A DNA stretch of 64,000 bases from AP-15 sp963738185 (GTDB lineage Bacteria > Pseudomonadota > Alphaproteobacteria > ATCC43930 > CGMCC-115725). The DNA is taken from NCBI GenBank assembly GCA_963738185.1, contig CAVTVA010000001.1, positions 682,001 to 746,000 on the forward strand, given 5' to 3'. The translations under genes and the position numbers were made by a program. The notes beneath the pieces are model-generated. The model was given only the letters and a program-made list of their open reading frames with translations, did no database searches and was not told where the DNA came from. Below are positions 31,916-39,941 of the stretch, in pieces. Every line of letters starts with the position of its first letter. Positions within the stretch are counted from its first letter, which is position 1.

Positions 31916-32404
31916 ATGCACGTCTCGATCATCATCCGCCTGATGTTTTTGCTGCTGCTCGCCAACGGAACCCCGCTGGTCGCCGGCAAGCTGCTGGGAA
32001 CCCGGTTTTTGCGTCCCCTCGACAGCGGGCGCGAATTTATCGATGGCCGGCCGCTCTTTGGCCGGTCGAAGACCATACGCGGGGTGATCCTTGCTATCCT
32101 GGTGAGCACCGCGGGCGCGCCACTGGTCGGTTTGTCATGGCAAATCGGTATGTTGGTCGGCGCGCTGGCGATGGCCGGCGACTTGTTTTCGAGCTTTTGG
32201 AAGCGCCGCCTCGGCCAATCGCCGAGCAGCCCGGCGGTTGGGCTCGACCAGGTCCCGGAATCGCTGTTCCCGCTGCTCGGCTGTCTTGGTCCGCTGCCAT
32301 TGACCCTGGCCGATGTGGCGCTCGGCGTCGCCGTCTTTGTCGTCGGCGAATTGCTGCTGTCGCGTCTGCTCTACGCCTTCGACCTGCGCGAACGCCCCTA
32401 TTAG
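31916..32404 (+). CDS. CDP-archaeol synthase (CarS)-like CDP-alcohol lipid synthase
   Basis: A 162-residue membrane protein with four to five hydrophobic segments. Signature motifs of the CarS/CdsA-related family are LDSGREFIDGRPLFGRSKT, RGVILAILVS, AMAGDLFSSFWKRRLG and GLDQVPESLFPLLG. In archaea CarS makes CDP-archaeol from CTP and unsaturated archaetidic acid. Bacterial homologues are found in many proteobacteria with no settled function, perhaps activating a phosphatidate-like or polyprenyl lipid. Neighbours are a lipase-like hydrolase and a metallophosphoesterase (convergent, 18 bp away), consistent with lipid metabolism but not proof. Confidence 0.88.
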   Translation: MHVSIIIRLMFLLLLANGTPLVAGKLLGTRFLRPLDSGREFIDGRPLFGRSKTIRGVILAILVSTAGAPLVGLSWQIGMLVGALAMAGDLFSSFWKRRLGQSPSSPAVGLDQVPESLFPLLGCLGPLPLTLADVALGVAVFVVGELLLSRLLYAFDLRERPY

Positions 32405-32422
32405 GCTTGTACTGGGCAGGGC

Positions 32423-33496
32423 TCACAGCCTGCGCAGGTGGTGCAGCGTGATCTCCGGAGGGCAGTTGATCCTGACCGGGACAATGCACGATCCGACCCC
32501 GACCGAGGTGTAGCCGACCATCCGGCCGTAACGCCAGGCGCCGGACCCCATTTGCCGCGGCAGCGCCGAATCGAGCGTCACCGGGATGGCGCCAGGCAGG
32601 CAGATCTGGCCGCCATGCGTGTGTCCGCTCAACAGCAGGTCGAAACCGGCATGCGCCGCCTGACGGTAAATCTCGGGCGTATGCGACAGCAGAACCGAAA
32701 ACGCGCTGTCGGAAATTTGCGCAGCTGCCTTCTCGATGTTGTCGAGCCGGTAGTAATGGGCGTCGTCGATGCCTGCCAGGTGCAAGCTGTGGCCGTCCCG
32801 GACCAGCGGCTCGGCCTCGTTGACCAGCATGCGGATCCCCATCTCCTCGAGGGCCGGGACCATGCGCAGCGAATCGTGGTTGCCCAAGACGCCAAAGACC
32901 GGCCCGGTGAGATGCCGGCGCAGCTGCCCCATGCCCTCGATCGTCGCCGCGAACGGCCCATAGGTCTTGCCGCGGTAATCGCCGGTCAACACACAAAGAT
33001 CGTAGCTGAGCTGCGGCAGCAGCGCGATCAGCCGGCAAATCGCCCCCTCATTCATGTCGATGTGCAGATCGCTCAGCTGCAGGATGGTGAACCCGTCGAA
33101 CGCCGGCGGGAGCCCGGCCAGGGCGATCTCGTGATGGCGGGTCGCGATGCGCTCGGCGTTGTTGCGCCCGCGCCAATACAATCCGCTGAGCTTCAGCGCG
33201 CTGCGGATGACCGGCGGGCTTAGATACCATCGCCGCGGCCGCAGGGACCCGGCGCCCCGGCCGGCCGCCCGCGCTTCGTGATCGTCTTCGATGCCGAGCC
33301 GCTGGCGCGACTGGAGCCGGCCGAACCGGCGCTCCAGCAGGTCCGCGATGTCGCCGCTGACCGGTAGGCTGCTGACCGGTGGACCGCTGACCGGTGGACC
33401 GCTGACCGGTGGACTGCTGATGGGTCGGCCGCCCATCGGGAGGCCGCTGATCGGGAGGCCGCTGATCGGGAGGCCGCCCATCGGTAGGCCGCTCAT
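32423..33496 (-). CDS. Membrane-associated metallophosphoesterase (YkuE/UDP-diacylglucosamine hydrolase-like)
   Basis: A 357-residue calcineurin-like phosphoesterase. Dimetal site motifs appear in order: LQLSDLHIDMN, LTGDYRGK, VLGNHDSLRM, VLLSHTPEIY and LSGHTHGGQICLP. The N-terminal part includes RQRLGIEDDHEARA and a PPVIRSALKLSGLYWRGRNN region typical of this subfamily. The start at 33496 is chosen because CCAGGA precedes it. The first ~48 residues are then a pentapeptide repeat (P-I/V/M-S/G-G/S-L/P/R) encoded by 15-bp tandem repeats. Family members cleave phosphodiesters or lipid pyrophosphates. Convergent with the CarS-like gene. Confidence 0.87.
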   Translation of the reverse strand: MSGLPMGGLPISGLPISGLPMGGRPISSPPVSGPPVSGPPVSSLPVSGDIADLLERRFGRLQSRQRLGIEDDHEARAAGRGAGSLRPRRWYLSPPVIRSALKLSGLYWRGRNNAERIATRHHEIALAGLPPAFDGFTILQLSDLHIDMNEGAICRLIALLPQLSYDLCVLTGDYRGKTYGPFAATIEGMGQLRRHLTGPVFGVLGNHDSLRMVPALEEMGIRMLVNEAEPLVRDGHSLHLAGIDDAHYYRLDNIEKAAAQISDSAFSVLLSHTPEIYRQAAHAGFDLLLSGHTHGGQICLPGAIPVTLDSALPRQMGSGAWRYGRMVGYTSVGVGSCIVPVRINCPPEITLHHLRRL

Positions 33497-33498
33497 CG
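33354..33498. repeat. 15-bp tandem repeat inside the metallophosphoesterase N terminus
   Basis: About ten units such as GCTGACCGGTGGACC and GCTGATCGGGAGGCC follow one another (plus strand). Read on the minus strand they encode a Pro-Ile/Val-Ser-Gly-Leu/Pro pentapeptide series. The units keep frame, so copy-number change would lengthen or shorten the protein by five residues. Confidence 0.85.
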
Positions 33499-33732
33499 GT
33501 ATCCTGGAGAATCGGCCGGCATGCCCGACCCGTGCGACCCGGAAGTGGCGACCGACCGGTGCTCCATGCGTCCCCCGAGCGGCAAGTGGCGACGGATAAT
33601 CCCCGAACGCAAGCCTGTCGCCAAGCGCCAACTTGGCGGTTGCGGCAAGTCGCCGCCGACGCCAACTTCCTTGCATCGGCCGCCAGGCGGCGCTATCGAG
33701 AGATGTTCCGCGTTGGCTGAAACCGCGCATCG

Positions 33733-33809
<77 letters not shown>

Positions 33810-34331
33810 ACGCCATTCGCGGCTTGGCGATTAGCTCAAGAACCATTCGGGCCCCTCGGTGTCTCGCTTGGGCGGTCCTGGAATATCCGGGTGATACATC
33901 GGAAACATTTAGTTTTAATGAAAGCAGCATCTTTGCCGTAGCCGACCGCGAGCACGTCCAACGATCGAACGAGACGCGTCTTATATGCCCGCCAATTGGG
34001 GCGTAACAGGGGCGACGCACCACCGAGCTAACGCCTCCGCTCGGATTAGCGGAGCCGATCGCCGGTCACGGCCCCGCCTGCCGCGGCGATGCGCCGATAG
34101 CTTCCCGGTCATCCTCCAATGCGCGGCCACACAAAGGCGCCTCTCGCTGTCCTGAGGCACGGGCGCTTCGCATCAGGCCGGCGCGCTTCGCCAGGATCCG
34201 ACTTGGCGCCGGCGCCAGGGTGACTGCTATCTCCGAAATCTGCGATATTCGTGGTAAATTAACGTCGAATATTCCTCATCAGCGGGTTTTAGCGGCTATG
34301 CTTTCGGAAATTCTGGCTGAAAGGCGACGCA
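33810..34331. other. 520-bp gene-free region downstream of tRNA-Arg
   Basis: No convincing gene is seen. The stretch is less GC-rich than its surroundings in parts (for example AACATTTAGTTTTAATGAAAGC near 33905 and a TAAATTAACGTCGAATATTCC stretch near 34255), which fits decayed horizontally acquired DNA next to a tRNA. I found no direct repeat of the tRNA 3' end that would mark an attachment site. Confidence 0.45.
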
Positions 34332-34661
34332 ATGACCGACACGAATACTGTGCGTTGGCTGCAAAAAGAAATGGAAGGCGCCGTTCGGCTAGGGCTCCCG
34401 CTGGTCGGATGCTCCGATTGGCCGAGCCCGGACCAGACCGACCCGCCGGAATTGATGCGGACACTCGGCGAGGGGGATGTCCAGCGGGCGATTGGCCTGG
34501 CGCATCGCCGCGGCATCGCCGCCTGCTATATCGCGGCGGCGTTTAATGCCGCGGAGGCCGCGCGCGACGCGGGCGAATCCAAAAACTGGGTCGCCGATTT
34601 GATTGACATCCTCGATAACCTGCCGCCGGGCATTCAGCCGGTCAGAAGTGGGCGCCTATAG
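34332..34661 (+). CDS. Small protein of unknown function
   Basis: A 109-residue soluble protein starting at ATG after AAAGGCGACGCA. It contains two hydrophobic-amphipathic helices (RTLGEGDVQRAIGLAHRRG and AAFNAAEAARDAGESKNW) and ends NLPPGIQPVRSGRL. No recognised domain. The region around it looks like decayed or acquired DNA, so the gene itself may be recent in this genome. Confidence 0.5.
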   Translation: MTDTNTVRWLQKEMEGAVRLGLPLVGCSDWPSPDQTDPPELMRTLGEGDVQRAIGLAHRRGIAACYIAAAFNAAEAARDAGESKNWVADLIDILDNLPPGIQPVRSGRL

Positions 34662-34737
34662 GCCGCCTGATCGTTAGCGCCGGTTTCCTGGGGTCGAGAT
34701 CGAGGGGTTTTCGCCACCAGGGAGTTAGCCCGTTTTT

Positions 34738-34911
34738 CAGTGCGGCTGCACTTGCCGCGGCTTGGGGTTTTCATCCCCAAACGCCGGCCGATCCACCCTT
34801 GTCATCAGGCCGCAGGGATACCACTTCGGAGATTATTGGAGGCTCGGACTGCCGTTCTCGTTGATGGCCCTCGGGATCGCGGTTGTTGCTGGCCGGATCG
34901 GCTATTCATCG
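34738..34911 (+). pseudogene. Remnant of an SLC13/DASS sodium-dicarboxylate/sulfate transporter (C-terminal end)
   Basis: Two adjoining pieces in different frames resemble the end of SLC13-type transporters: AALAAAWGFHPQTPADPP (from about 34741, compare the ALAAS-GFMLP--TPPNA pattern of the family) and then RPQGYHFGDYWRLGLPFSLM (about 34808-34870, compare GPGGYRFGDYxRLGLPL). Everything upstream in the protein is missing. Clearly a decayed fragment if the match holds; the short length limits certainty. Confidence 0.5.
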
Positions 34912-34986
34912 AGCCGTTGGAATGAAACCACCGCCAACGTGTTGATAGGGTGGCACAGAAAACGGTCGGCGTTTGAGCATAGCTAG

Positions 34987-35370
34987 ATGGGTGAGGGCAT
35001 GGCTAAGCCGAAGCGAGGGCGGTCGACGGCCGCTATCGATGATCATGTCGGAGCGCGAATTCGCGAGCGTCGGATCATGCTGGGGCTGACCCAGCAGCAG
35101 CTCGCCGACATGATCGGGGTCACGTACCAGCAGGCGCACAAATACGAGCGCGGGATCAATCGGGTCTCAGCCGGCAGGCTGTTTGAGATCGCCCGTGCGT
35201 TAAGCGCCCCGGTCAGTCATTTCTACGAGGGGATCGGGCAGGAAGGGCCGCGCCAGATTACGCCGCATCAGCGGATGCTGCTGGAGATCGCGCGCAACTT
35301 CGCCGAGATCCGGAATGAAAAGCATCAAGAGGCGGTGAGCCAGCTGGCGCGCGCCCTGGCCAGCAGCTGA
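34987..35370 (+). CDS. XRE-family transcriptional regulator
   Basis: A 127-residue DNA-binding protein. The Cro/C1-type helix-turn-helix covers about residues 20-75: VGARIRERRIMLGLTQQQLA, then GVTYQQAHKYERGINRVSAG and LFEIARALSAPVSHFYEGIG. This is the widespread alphaproteobacterial SinR-like type with a short C-terminal helical tail. The ATG at 34999 (MAKPKRGRS) is an alternative start. It is convergent with the carboxymuconolactone decarboxylase gene. Targets are unknown. Confidence 0.88.
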   Translation: MGEGMAKPKRGRSTAAIDDHVGARIRERRIMLGLTQQQLADMIGVTYQQAHKYERGINRVSAGRLFEIARALSAPVSHFYEGIGQEGPRQITPHQRMLLEIARNFAEIRNEKHQEAVSQLARALASS

Positions 35371-35414
35371 GCTGGCCGGCCCAGCCGGGGTTTCCAAACA
35401 GCACCGCCGGCCCC

Positions 35415-35969
35415 TTACGACGGCTCCGGCAGCGGAAACTCTTTGAGGTAGGGCAGATAACCGTCCTCAACATCGACCTGCAGCGCCGCCAGCAGGCGTA
35501 CCAGGCCGTTGTAGAAAGCGATTGTCAGGACCAGATCGGTCACGCATTCGTCGCCAAGGGCGTGCCGCAGGACGCCAAAGGTCTCGTCGGAAATTTCGAG
35601 CTTCGCGGTCATCTCGCGCGCGGCGCGCAGCACGGCTTTGGCGAGCGGGTCGAGGCTAGTGACGCGGCCCTCGGTCTCGCCGGCGATCGCCCGAATGTCG
35701 GCGTCGGATACGCCGAATTCGCGACTGATCCTGATATGGTGGGAATATTCGTAAGCGGAGCGGGTAATATAGCCCACTTGAAGGATCGCCATTTGCCGCA
35801 ATCGCGGATCGAGCCGACTCCCGTCGCGAATAAAGCGTGCCAAGGTATTCAGGCTGCGCGCGGCGCGCGGGCTATGCGCTAAGAGCCGGTAGAGGTTGAT
35901 GTTGCGCGCCAGCAGGTCCTGGTGCTCGGGCAGAAGATCGGACTTGTCGAGATAGGGCAGGCGGGCCAT
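35415..35969 (-). CDS. Carboxymuconolactone decarboxylase family protein (AhpD-like fold)
   Basis: A 184-residue all-helical protein. The diagnostic stretch is LRQMAILQVGYITRSAYEYS followed by HHIRISREFGVSDADIRAIA; the Cys pair of AhpD peroxidase-type members is absent, so it is not a disulfide reductase. Such proteins act as decarboxylases in beta-ketoadipate routes or have unknown roles. The ATG at 35969 follows GGAG with 8-base spacing and is preferred over the GTG three codons upstream. It stands 142 bp upstream of the nadK end region on the same side but with no obvious link. Confidence 0.85.
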   Translation of the reverse strand: MARLPYLDKSDLLPEHQDLLARNINLYRLLAHSPRAARSLNTLARFIRDGSRLDPRLRQMAILQVGYITRSAYEYSHHIRISREFGVSDADIRAIAGETEGRVTSLDPLAKAVLRAAREMTAKLEISDETFGVLRHALGDECVTDLVLTIAFYNGLVRLLAALQVDVEDGYLPYLKEFPLPEPS

Positions 35970-36111
35970 CGCAGTCACTCCGTGCTGCGGACGAGCTTAG
36001 CACGATAAGCCTCAGCCGACACGCTGCGGCGCCCCGCGGCTCGGTTTCCGAGCGGCCTCTTTTTTCGGTTCCGCGCGGCGGGTTGTGCCGTTTCGGCCCG
36101 GCTATCGCTGC

Positions 36112-36897
36112 TCAGGTGGCGAATTGTTCCTTGAAGACACGCTCTTCGAGATTCGCCTCGCGGTCGAACAGCAGGGTCATCGCGATGTCGCGATTTTCGT
36201 GGATATCGACGCTCAGCACATCGCGCGCCTCGGTAAAATCAGCAACGGCGCTGACCGGTCGCTTGTCGTTTTCGAGCGCATCGATCCGCACCCGGGCTTG
36301 GTGGCGCAGCAGCGCGCCGCGCCAGCGCCGCGGCCGGAACGCGCTGATCGGGGTCAACGCGAGGACGCCGGCGCCGAGCGGGATGATCGGGCCATGCGCC
36401 GACAGATTGTAGGCGGTGCTGCCGACCGGTGTCGCGAGCAGGATGCCGTCGGCCATCAATTCGTCGATCCGCACCACCCCATCGACGGTGATCCGAAGCT
36501 TTGCCGCCTGCCGGCTTTCGCGCAGTAGAGAGACCTCGTTAAAGGCCAGCGCGCGGTGGCGACCGCCCTGTTCGTCGCGTGCCGTCATCTCGAGCGGGTG
36601 GAGCACGACCGGCTGTGCTGCCGCCAAGCGCTCGTCAAGCCGGTCCGGCTGATAGGGGTTCATCAGAAACCCGACGCTGCCGCGATGCATGCCGTAGATC
36701 GGCACCCCCTGCGGCAAAAAACGGTGCAGGGTTTCCAGCATGAAGCCGTCGCCGCCGAGCGAAACGACGATTTCGGCGTGCTCGGGCGCCGCGCATGGAT
36801 AACGGCGGCACAACTCTGCCAGCGCCTGTTGCGCGGGCTCGGTCTCGGCCGCGACGACAGCGATCCGCGGGGCGGTCGGCGGCACGGAGGGCGTCAC
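36112..36897 (-). CDS. nadK: NAD kinase
   Basis: A 261-residue enzyme phosphorylating NAD to NADP with ATP. It has the GGDG motif in VVSLGGDGFMLETLHRF, then YGMHRGSVGFLMNPY, the NE motif in ALAFNEVSLLR, and GILLATPVGSTAYNLSAHGP, all characteristic. The GTG start overlaps the moaA stop codon (GTGA), so translation is coupled to moaA. A link between NADP supply and molybdenum cofactor synthesis is not standard and may be incidental to operon layout. Confidence 0.93.
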   Translation of the reverse strand: MTPSVPPTAPRIAVVAAETEPAQQALAELCRRYPCAAPEHAEIVVSLGGDGFMLETLHRFLPQGVPIYGMHRGSVGFLMNPYQPDRLDERLAAAQPVVLHPLEMTARDEQGGRHRALAFNEVSLLRESRQAAKLRITVDGVVRIDELMADGILLATPVGSTAYNLSAHGPIIPLGAGVLALTPISAFRPRRWRGALLRHQARVRIDALENDKRPVSAVADFTEARDVLSVDIHENRDIAMTLLFDREANLEERVFKEQFAT

Positions 36898-37886
36898 CCG
36901 CCGGTGACGCTCATGTGGCGTGAGATCGCGGGCCGATTGTGGCGGCGATCGATGATGAAATCGTGCCCGCGCGGCTTGCGGCTTATCGCCTCGCCGATCG
37001 CCGCGACGAGCGCTTCATCACCCTCCGATTGGCGCAGCGGCGTGCGCAAATCGGCCGCATCCTCCTGGCCAAGGCACATATAGAGCGTGCCGGTGCAGGT
37101 CAGCCGCACCCGGTTGCAGCTCTCGCAGAAATTGTGAGTCAATGGGGTGATGAAGCCGAGCCGACGGCCGGTTTCGCGAACCGCGACATAACGCGCCGGG
37201 CCGCCGGTGCGGTAGTCGCTGTCATCGAGGGTCCAGCGCCGCTGCAGCCGCGCGCGCACCACCGACAGCGGCAGATATTGGTCGAGCCGGTTTTCGCCGC
37301 CGATATCGCCCATCGGCATGACCTCGATGAACACCAGGTCAAACCCCTGATCGCCGCACCACGCGACCAGATCGTCGAGCTCGTCCTCATTGACGCCGCG
37401 CAGCGCCACCGTGTTGATCTTGACCGCGAGCCCGGCTCGCTTGGCGACGGCGAGCCCGTCGAGCACCACGTCGAGCCGGCCGCGGCGGGTGATCTCGGTG
37501 AATTTCGCCGGGTCGAGCGTGTCGAGCGAGACGTTGATCCGACGCACCCCATATTCGTGCAGTTCGCCGGCGTAGCGGGCGAGCTGGCTGCCGTTGCTGG
37601 TCAATGTCAGCTCGTCGAGCGCACCCGAGCCGATGTGGCGGCCAAGCGAGCGGAACAGCGACATGATGTTGCGCCGAACCAGCGGCTCGCCGCCGGTCAG
37701 GCGCAGCTTGCGCACGCCAAGGCGGACGAAGGCGCTGCACACCCGGTCGAGCTCTTCAAGGGTCAGCAGCTCGGCCTTTGGCAGAAAATTCATCTCTTCC
37801 GCCATGCAATAGACGCAGCGGAAGTCGCACCGGTCGGTCACCGATACGCGCAGATAGGTGATGGTCCGTCCAAACGGGTCGATCAT
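36894..37886 (-). CDS. moaA: GTP 3',8-cyclase MoaA (molybdenum cofactor biosynthesis)
   Basis: A radical SAM enzyme of 330 residues that converts GTP to the 3',8-cyclo intermediate of molybdopterin. Motifs: SVTDRCDFRCVYCMAEE (CxxxCxxC for the SAM cluster), LRLTGGEPLVRRNI, a second cluster site FCESCNRVRLTCTGTLYMCL, and the C-terminal MSVTGG whose Gly-Gly tail is functionally required in the family. The start at 37886 (MIDPFGRTITYLR) gives the usual length; the frame is open to 37934 but overlaps the DUF29 reading. It overlaps nadK by four bases, and fdhD and mobA lie nearby, forming a molybdoenzyme neighbourhood. Confidence 0.95.
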   Translation of the reverse strand: MIDPFGRTITYLRVSVTDRCDFRCVYCMAEEMNFLPKAELLTLEELDRVCSAFVRLGVRKLRLTGGEPLVRRNIMSLFRSLGRHIGSGALDELTLTSNGSQLARYAGELHEYGVRRINVSLDTLDPAKFTEITRRGRLDVVLDGLAVAKRAGLAVKINTVALRGVNEDELDDLVAWCGDQGFDLVFIEVMPMGDIGGENRLDQYLPLSVVRARLQRRWTLDDSDYRTGGPARYVAVRETGRRLGFITPLTHNFCESCNRVRLTCTGTLYMCLGQEDAADLRTPLRQSEGDEALVAAIGEAISRKPRGHDFIIDRRHNRPAISRHMSVTGG

Positions 37887-37962
37887 GCTGTGCTCGCTCG
37901 CGGCGCTGCTCGCCTCTATGAAAGATAGGTGCACGACTGGGAAATGTCGCCCCCCGATCCGG

Positions 37963-38458
37963 TCATGGCGGTGCGCGTTGCTCCCGTGGCTCCTCGGGGA
38001 ACCAGTCCCCCAGCACGTGCTGGTCGCAGTAGCGCGCCCGCCGCAGCACGTTGGGCTTCCACCTCGTCGATCTCGCCATGCTCTTCAAGCTCGGCGATCG
38101 CAAGCTCAATGCCGCGTCCGGTTTCCGTCCCGATCAGCCGGCCCACCTCCGATTTCAAACTCGGACTGTCAAGGCGCCGTTGAGCCTGCAGCCGGGCGAG
38201 GCGGATCGTGCGGCGCAATCCGTTTCGCGGCTCGACCGCTGGGGAGTACTCCAGCTTCACCAGGTGCTGAATGATCCGCATGATGTGGCTGCCGAGGGCC
38301 GAACGTTGCGATGCGCCCAAGCCCTCGATCTCCTCGGCAATGTTCTCCCAATCGAGCTCCTGGTTCGAACCGGTGCGCGCAGTTTCCCGCAAGGCTTCGC
38401 CCTGCAATTTCGCCCAGGTGACGAAATCCTCGTCGTAGAGCCTTTTCAAATCGGTCAT
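37963..38458 (-). pseudogene. DUF29 family protein, frameshifted near the C terminus
   Basis: The N-terminal part LYDEDFVTWAKLQGEALRE, then ELDWENIAEEIEGLGASQR and IIQHLVKLEYSPA are typical of DUF29, an uncharacterised helical family. The frame then departs from the family after EIDEVEA. One base over, NVLRRARYCDQHVLGDWFPE continues and stops at 37963-37965, matching the neighbouring paralogue's ending (QILGDWFPEER). Dropping one base of the GGG run at 38053-38055 (CCC on the coding strand) restores a full-length protein of about 165 residues. A GTG at 38461 is an alternative start. Real mutation or sequencing error cannot be separated here. Confidence 0.8.
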
Positions 38459-38922
38459 CACCGCTCCTCGGGGAACCAGTCGCCGAGGATCTGCTCCTCC
38501 GTGTAGACAGTGGCTCGCAGCGCCGCGACGATAGCAGCGCCGATTTCTTGATGGCGTCCGAGGTCTCTCAGCGCAAGATCGATGCCGCGCTGCGTCTGCC
38601 GCTCGACATCGCGACCGAGCCAGCTTCTCAGACTGGGGCTCGTTTCCAGCAAATCCTCGATTTCGGCCCTGGCGTCCACTATCGATTCTTCCCAGCCACG
38701 GCGCGGGTCTTTCGCCGGCGAGTGCTCGAGCTTGAGCAGATGCCGAACGATCCGCCGAATTTGGCGTTGCAGCTCACGCCTCACCGATTTCCCCAAATCC
38801 TCGATCTCCTCCGCCAAGTTCACCCAATCGAGGCGTTGGTTCGAGCCATCGCGCATTGCGGCGCGCAGCGCATCGGCCTGCTGCCGAGACCAGGCGAGAA
38901 AATCCTCGTCGTAGAGGGCCAT
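38458..38922 (-). CDS. DUF29 family protein
   Basis: A 154-residue intact member: ALYDEDFLAWSRQQADALRA, RLDWVNLAEEIEDLGKSVRR, IVRHLLKLEHSPAKDPRRGW and the closing YTEEQILGDWFPEER. DUF29 proteins are frequent in alphaproteobacteria and cyanobacteria; function unknown. Its stop codon overlaps the ATG of the adjacent DUF29 copy (TGATG), so the two are a tandem duplication translated together. Confidence 0.9.
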   Translation of the reverse strand: MALYDEDFLAWSRQQADALRAAMRDGSNQRLDWVNLAEEIEDLGKSVRRELQRQIRRIVRHLLKLEHSPAKDPRRGWEESIVDARAEIEDLLETSPSLRSWLGRDVERQTQRGIDLALRDLGRHQEIGAAIVAALRATVYTEEQILGDWFPEER

Positions 38923-39059
38923 GTAGCGGCTCCAGTTTCGGATACCTATAACCGCGACAGAACATATATATCCCCCGCGCCCGAAACCACCGAGCAGCGG
39001 TGCCGGAAATTCCAGTTGCGCTGCTTGCGCCGTGAGGTCGCGCGACCCATCATCGGCTG

Positions 39060-39941
39060 ATGCAGGAATTTACCGTCCGCCCGCAGCCCGACGACCCGAG
39101 GCTGACCCGCACCGTCACCGGCATCGACCACGAAGGCCGGCCGGTCGAGACCACCGTTGTCATGGAACGGCCGCTGACCCTGTTTTTGAACGGGCGCGAG
39201 ATCGTGACGATGATGACGGTCGGCGATCACCCCGATTATCTCGCGGTCGGCTATCTGCTCAATCAGAACATGCTGCGGCCGGATAACCGCATCACCGGCA
39301 TCGACTATGACGACGAGCTTGAGACCGTGGTCGTCCGCACCGATCGCGAAACCGATTTCGAGGACAAGCTGCGCAAAAAGACGCTGACCTCAGGCTGCGC
39401 CCAGGGCACTGTGTTCGGCGACCTGATGGAAAAGTTCGAGGAGGTCCGCCTCGCCCCGCAGGCGGTGCTGCGGACCTCGTGGCTCTATGCTTTGAGCCGC
39501 AAGATCAACACCGCGCCGAGCCTTTATTTGGCCGCCGGCGCGATCCATGGCTGCGTCTTGTGCGAAGAGGACCGGCCGCTGCTCTACATGGAGGATGTCG
39601 GCCGCCACAACGCGATCGACAAGATCGCCGGCTACATGCACCTGAACGGGGTTTCGCCGGCGGCCAAGATTTTCTACACCACCGGGCGGCTGACCTCGGA
39701 GATGGTGATCAAGACCGTGCAGATGCGCATCCCGATCCTGATCTCGCGCTCGGGCTTCACCGCCTGGGGCGTCGATCTCGCGCGCCAAGCCGGGCTCACC
39801 TTGATCGGCCGCGCCAAGGGCAAGCGGTTTGTCGCGCTGGCCGGCAACGAGCGCATCATCTTCGATGGCGATGTGCGGGCCGTCGAGGAGGAGCATCCCC
39901 GGCTTGCCCGCAAGGCGAGCTTCGCCGAGGACGCGGCGTGA
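39060..39941 (+). CDS. fdhD: Formate dehydrogenase accessory sulfurtransferase FdhD
   Basis: A 293-residue protein that transfers sulfur from IscS to the molybdenum cofactor of formate dehydrogenase. Family pattern: ERPLTLFLNGREIVTMM, GDHPDYLAVGYLLNQ, LTSGCAQGTVFGD, AGAIHGCVLCEED, MEDVGRHNAIDKIAGY, IFYTTGRLTSEMV and ILISRSGFTAWGVDLA. The catalytic CxxC of the E. coli protein is a single Cys here (GCAQ), as in a subset of homologues. The mobA start overlaps its stop codon (GTGA), so the pair forms a small molybdoenzyme maturation operon, divergent from the DUF29 genes. Confidence 0.94.
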   Translation: MQEFTVRPQPDDPRLTRTVTGIDHEGRPVETTVVMERPLTLFLNGREIVTMMTVGDHPDYLAVGYLLNQNMLRPDNRITGIDYDDELETVVVRTDRETDFEDKLRKKTLTSGCAQGTVFGDLMEKFEEVRLAPQAVLRTSWLYALSRKINTAPSLYLAAGAIHGCVLCEEDRPLLYMEDVGRHNAIDKIAGYMHLNGVSPAAKIFYTTGRLTSEMVIKTVQMRIPILISRSGFTAWGVDLARQAGLTLIGRAKGKRFVALAGNERIIFDGDVRAVEEEHPRLARKASFAEDAA

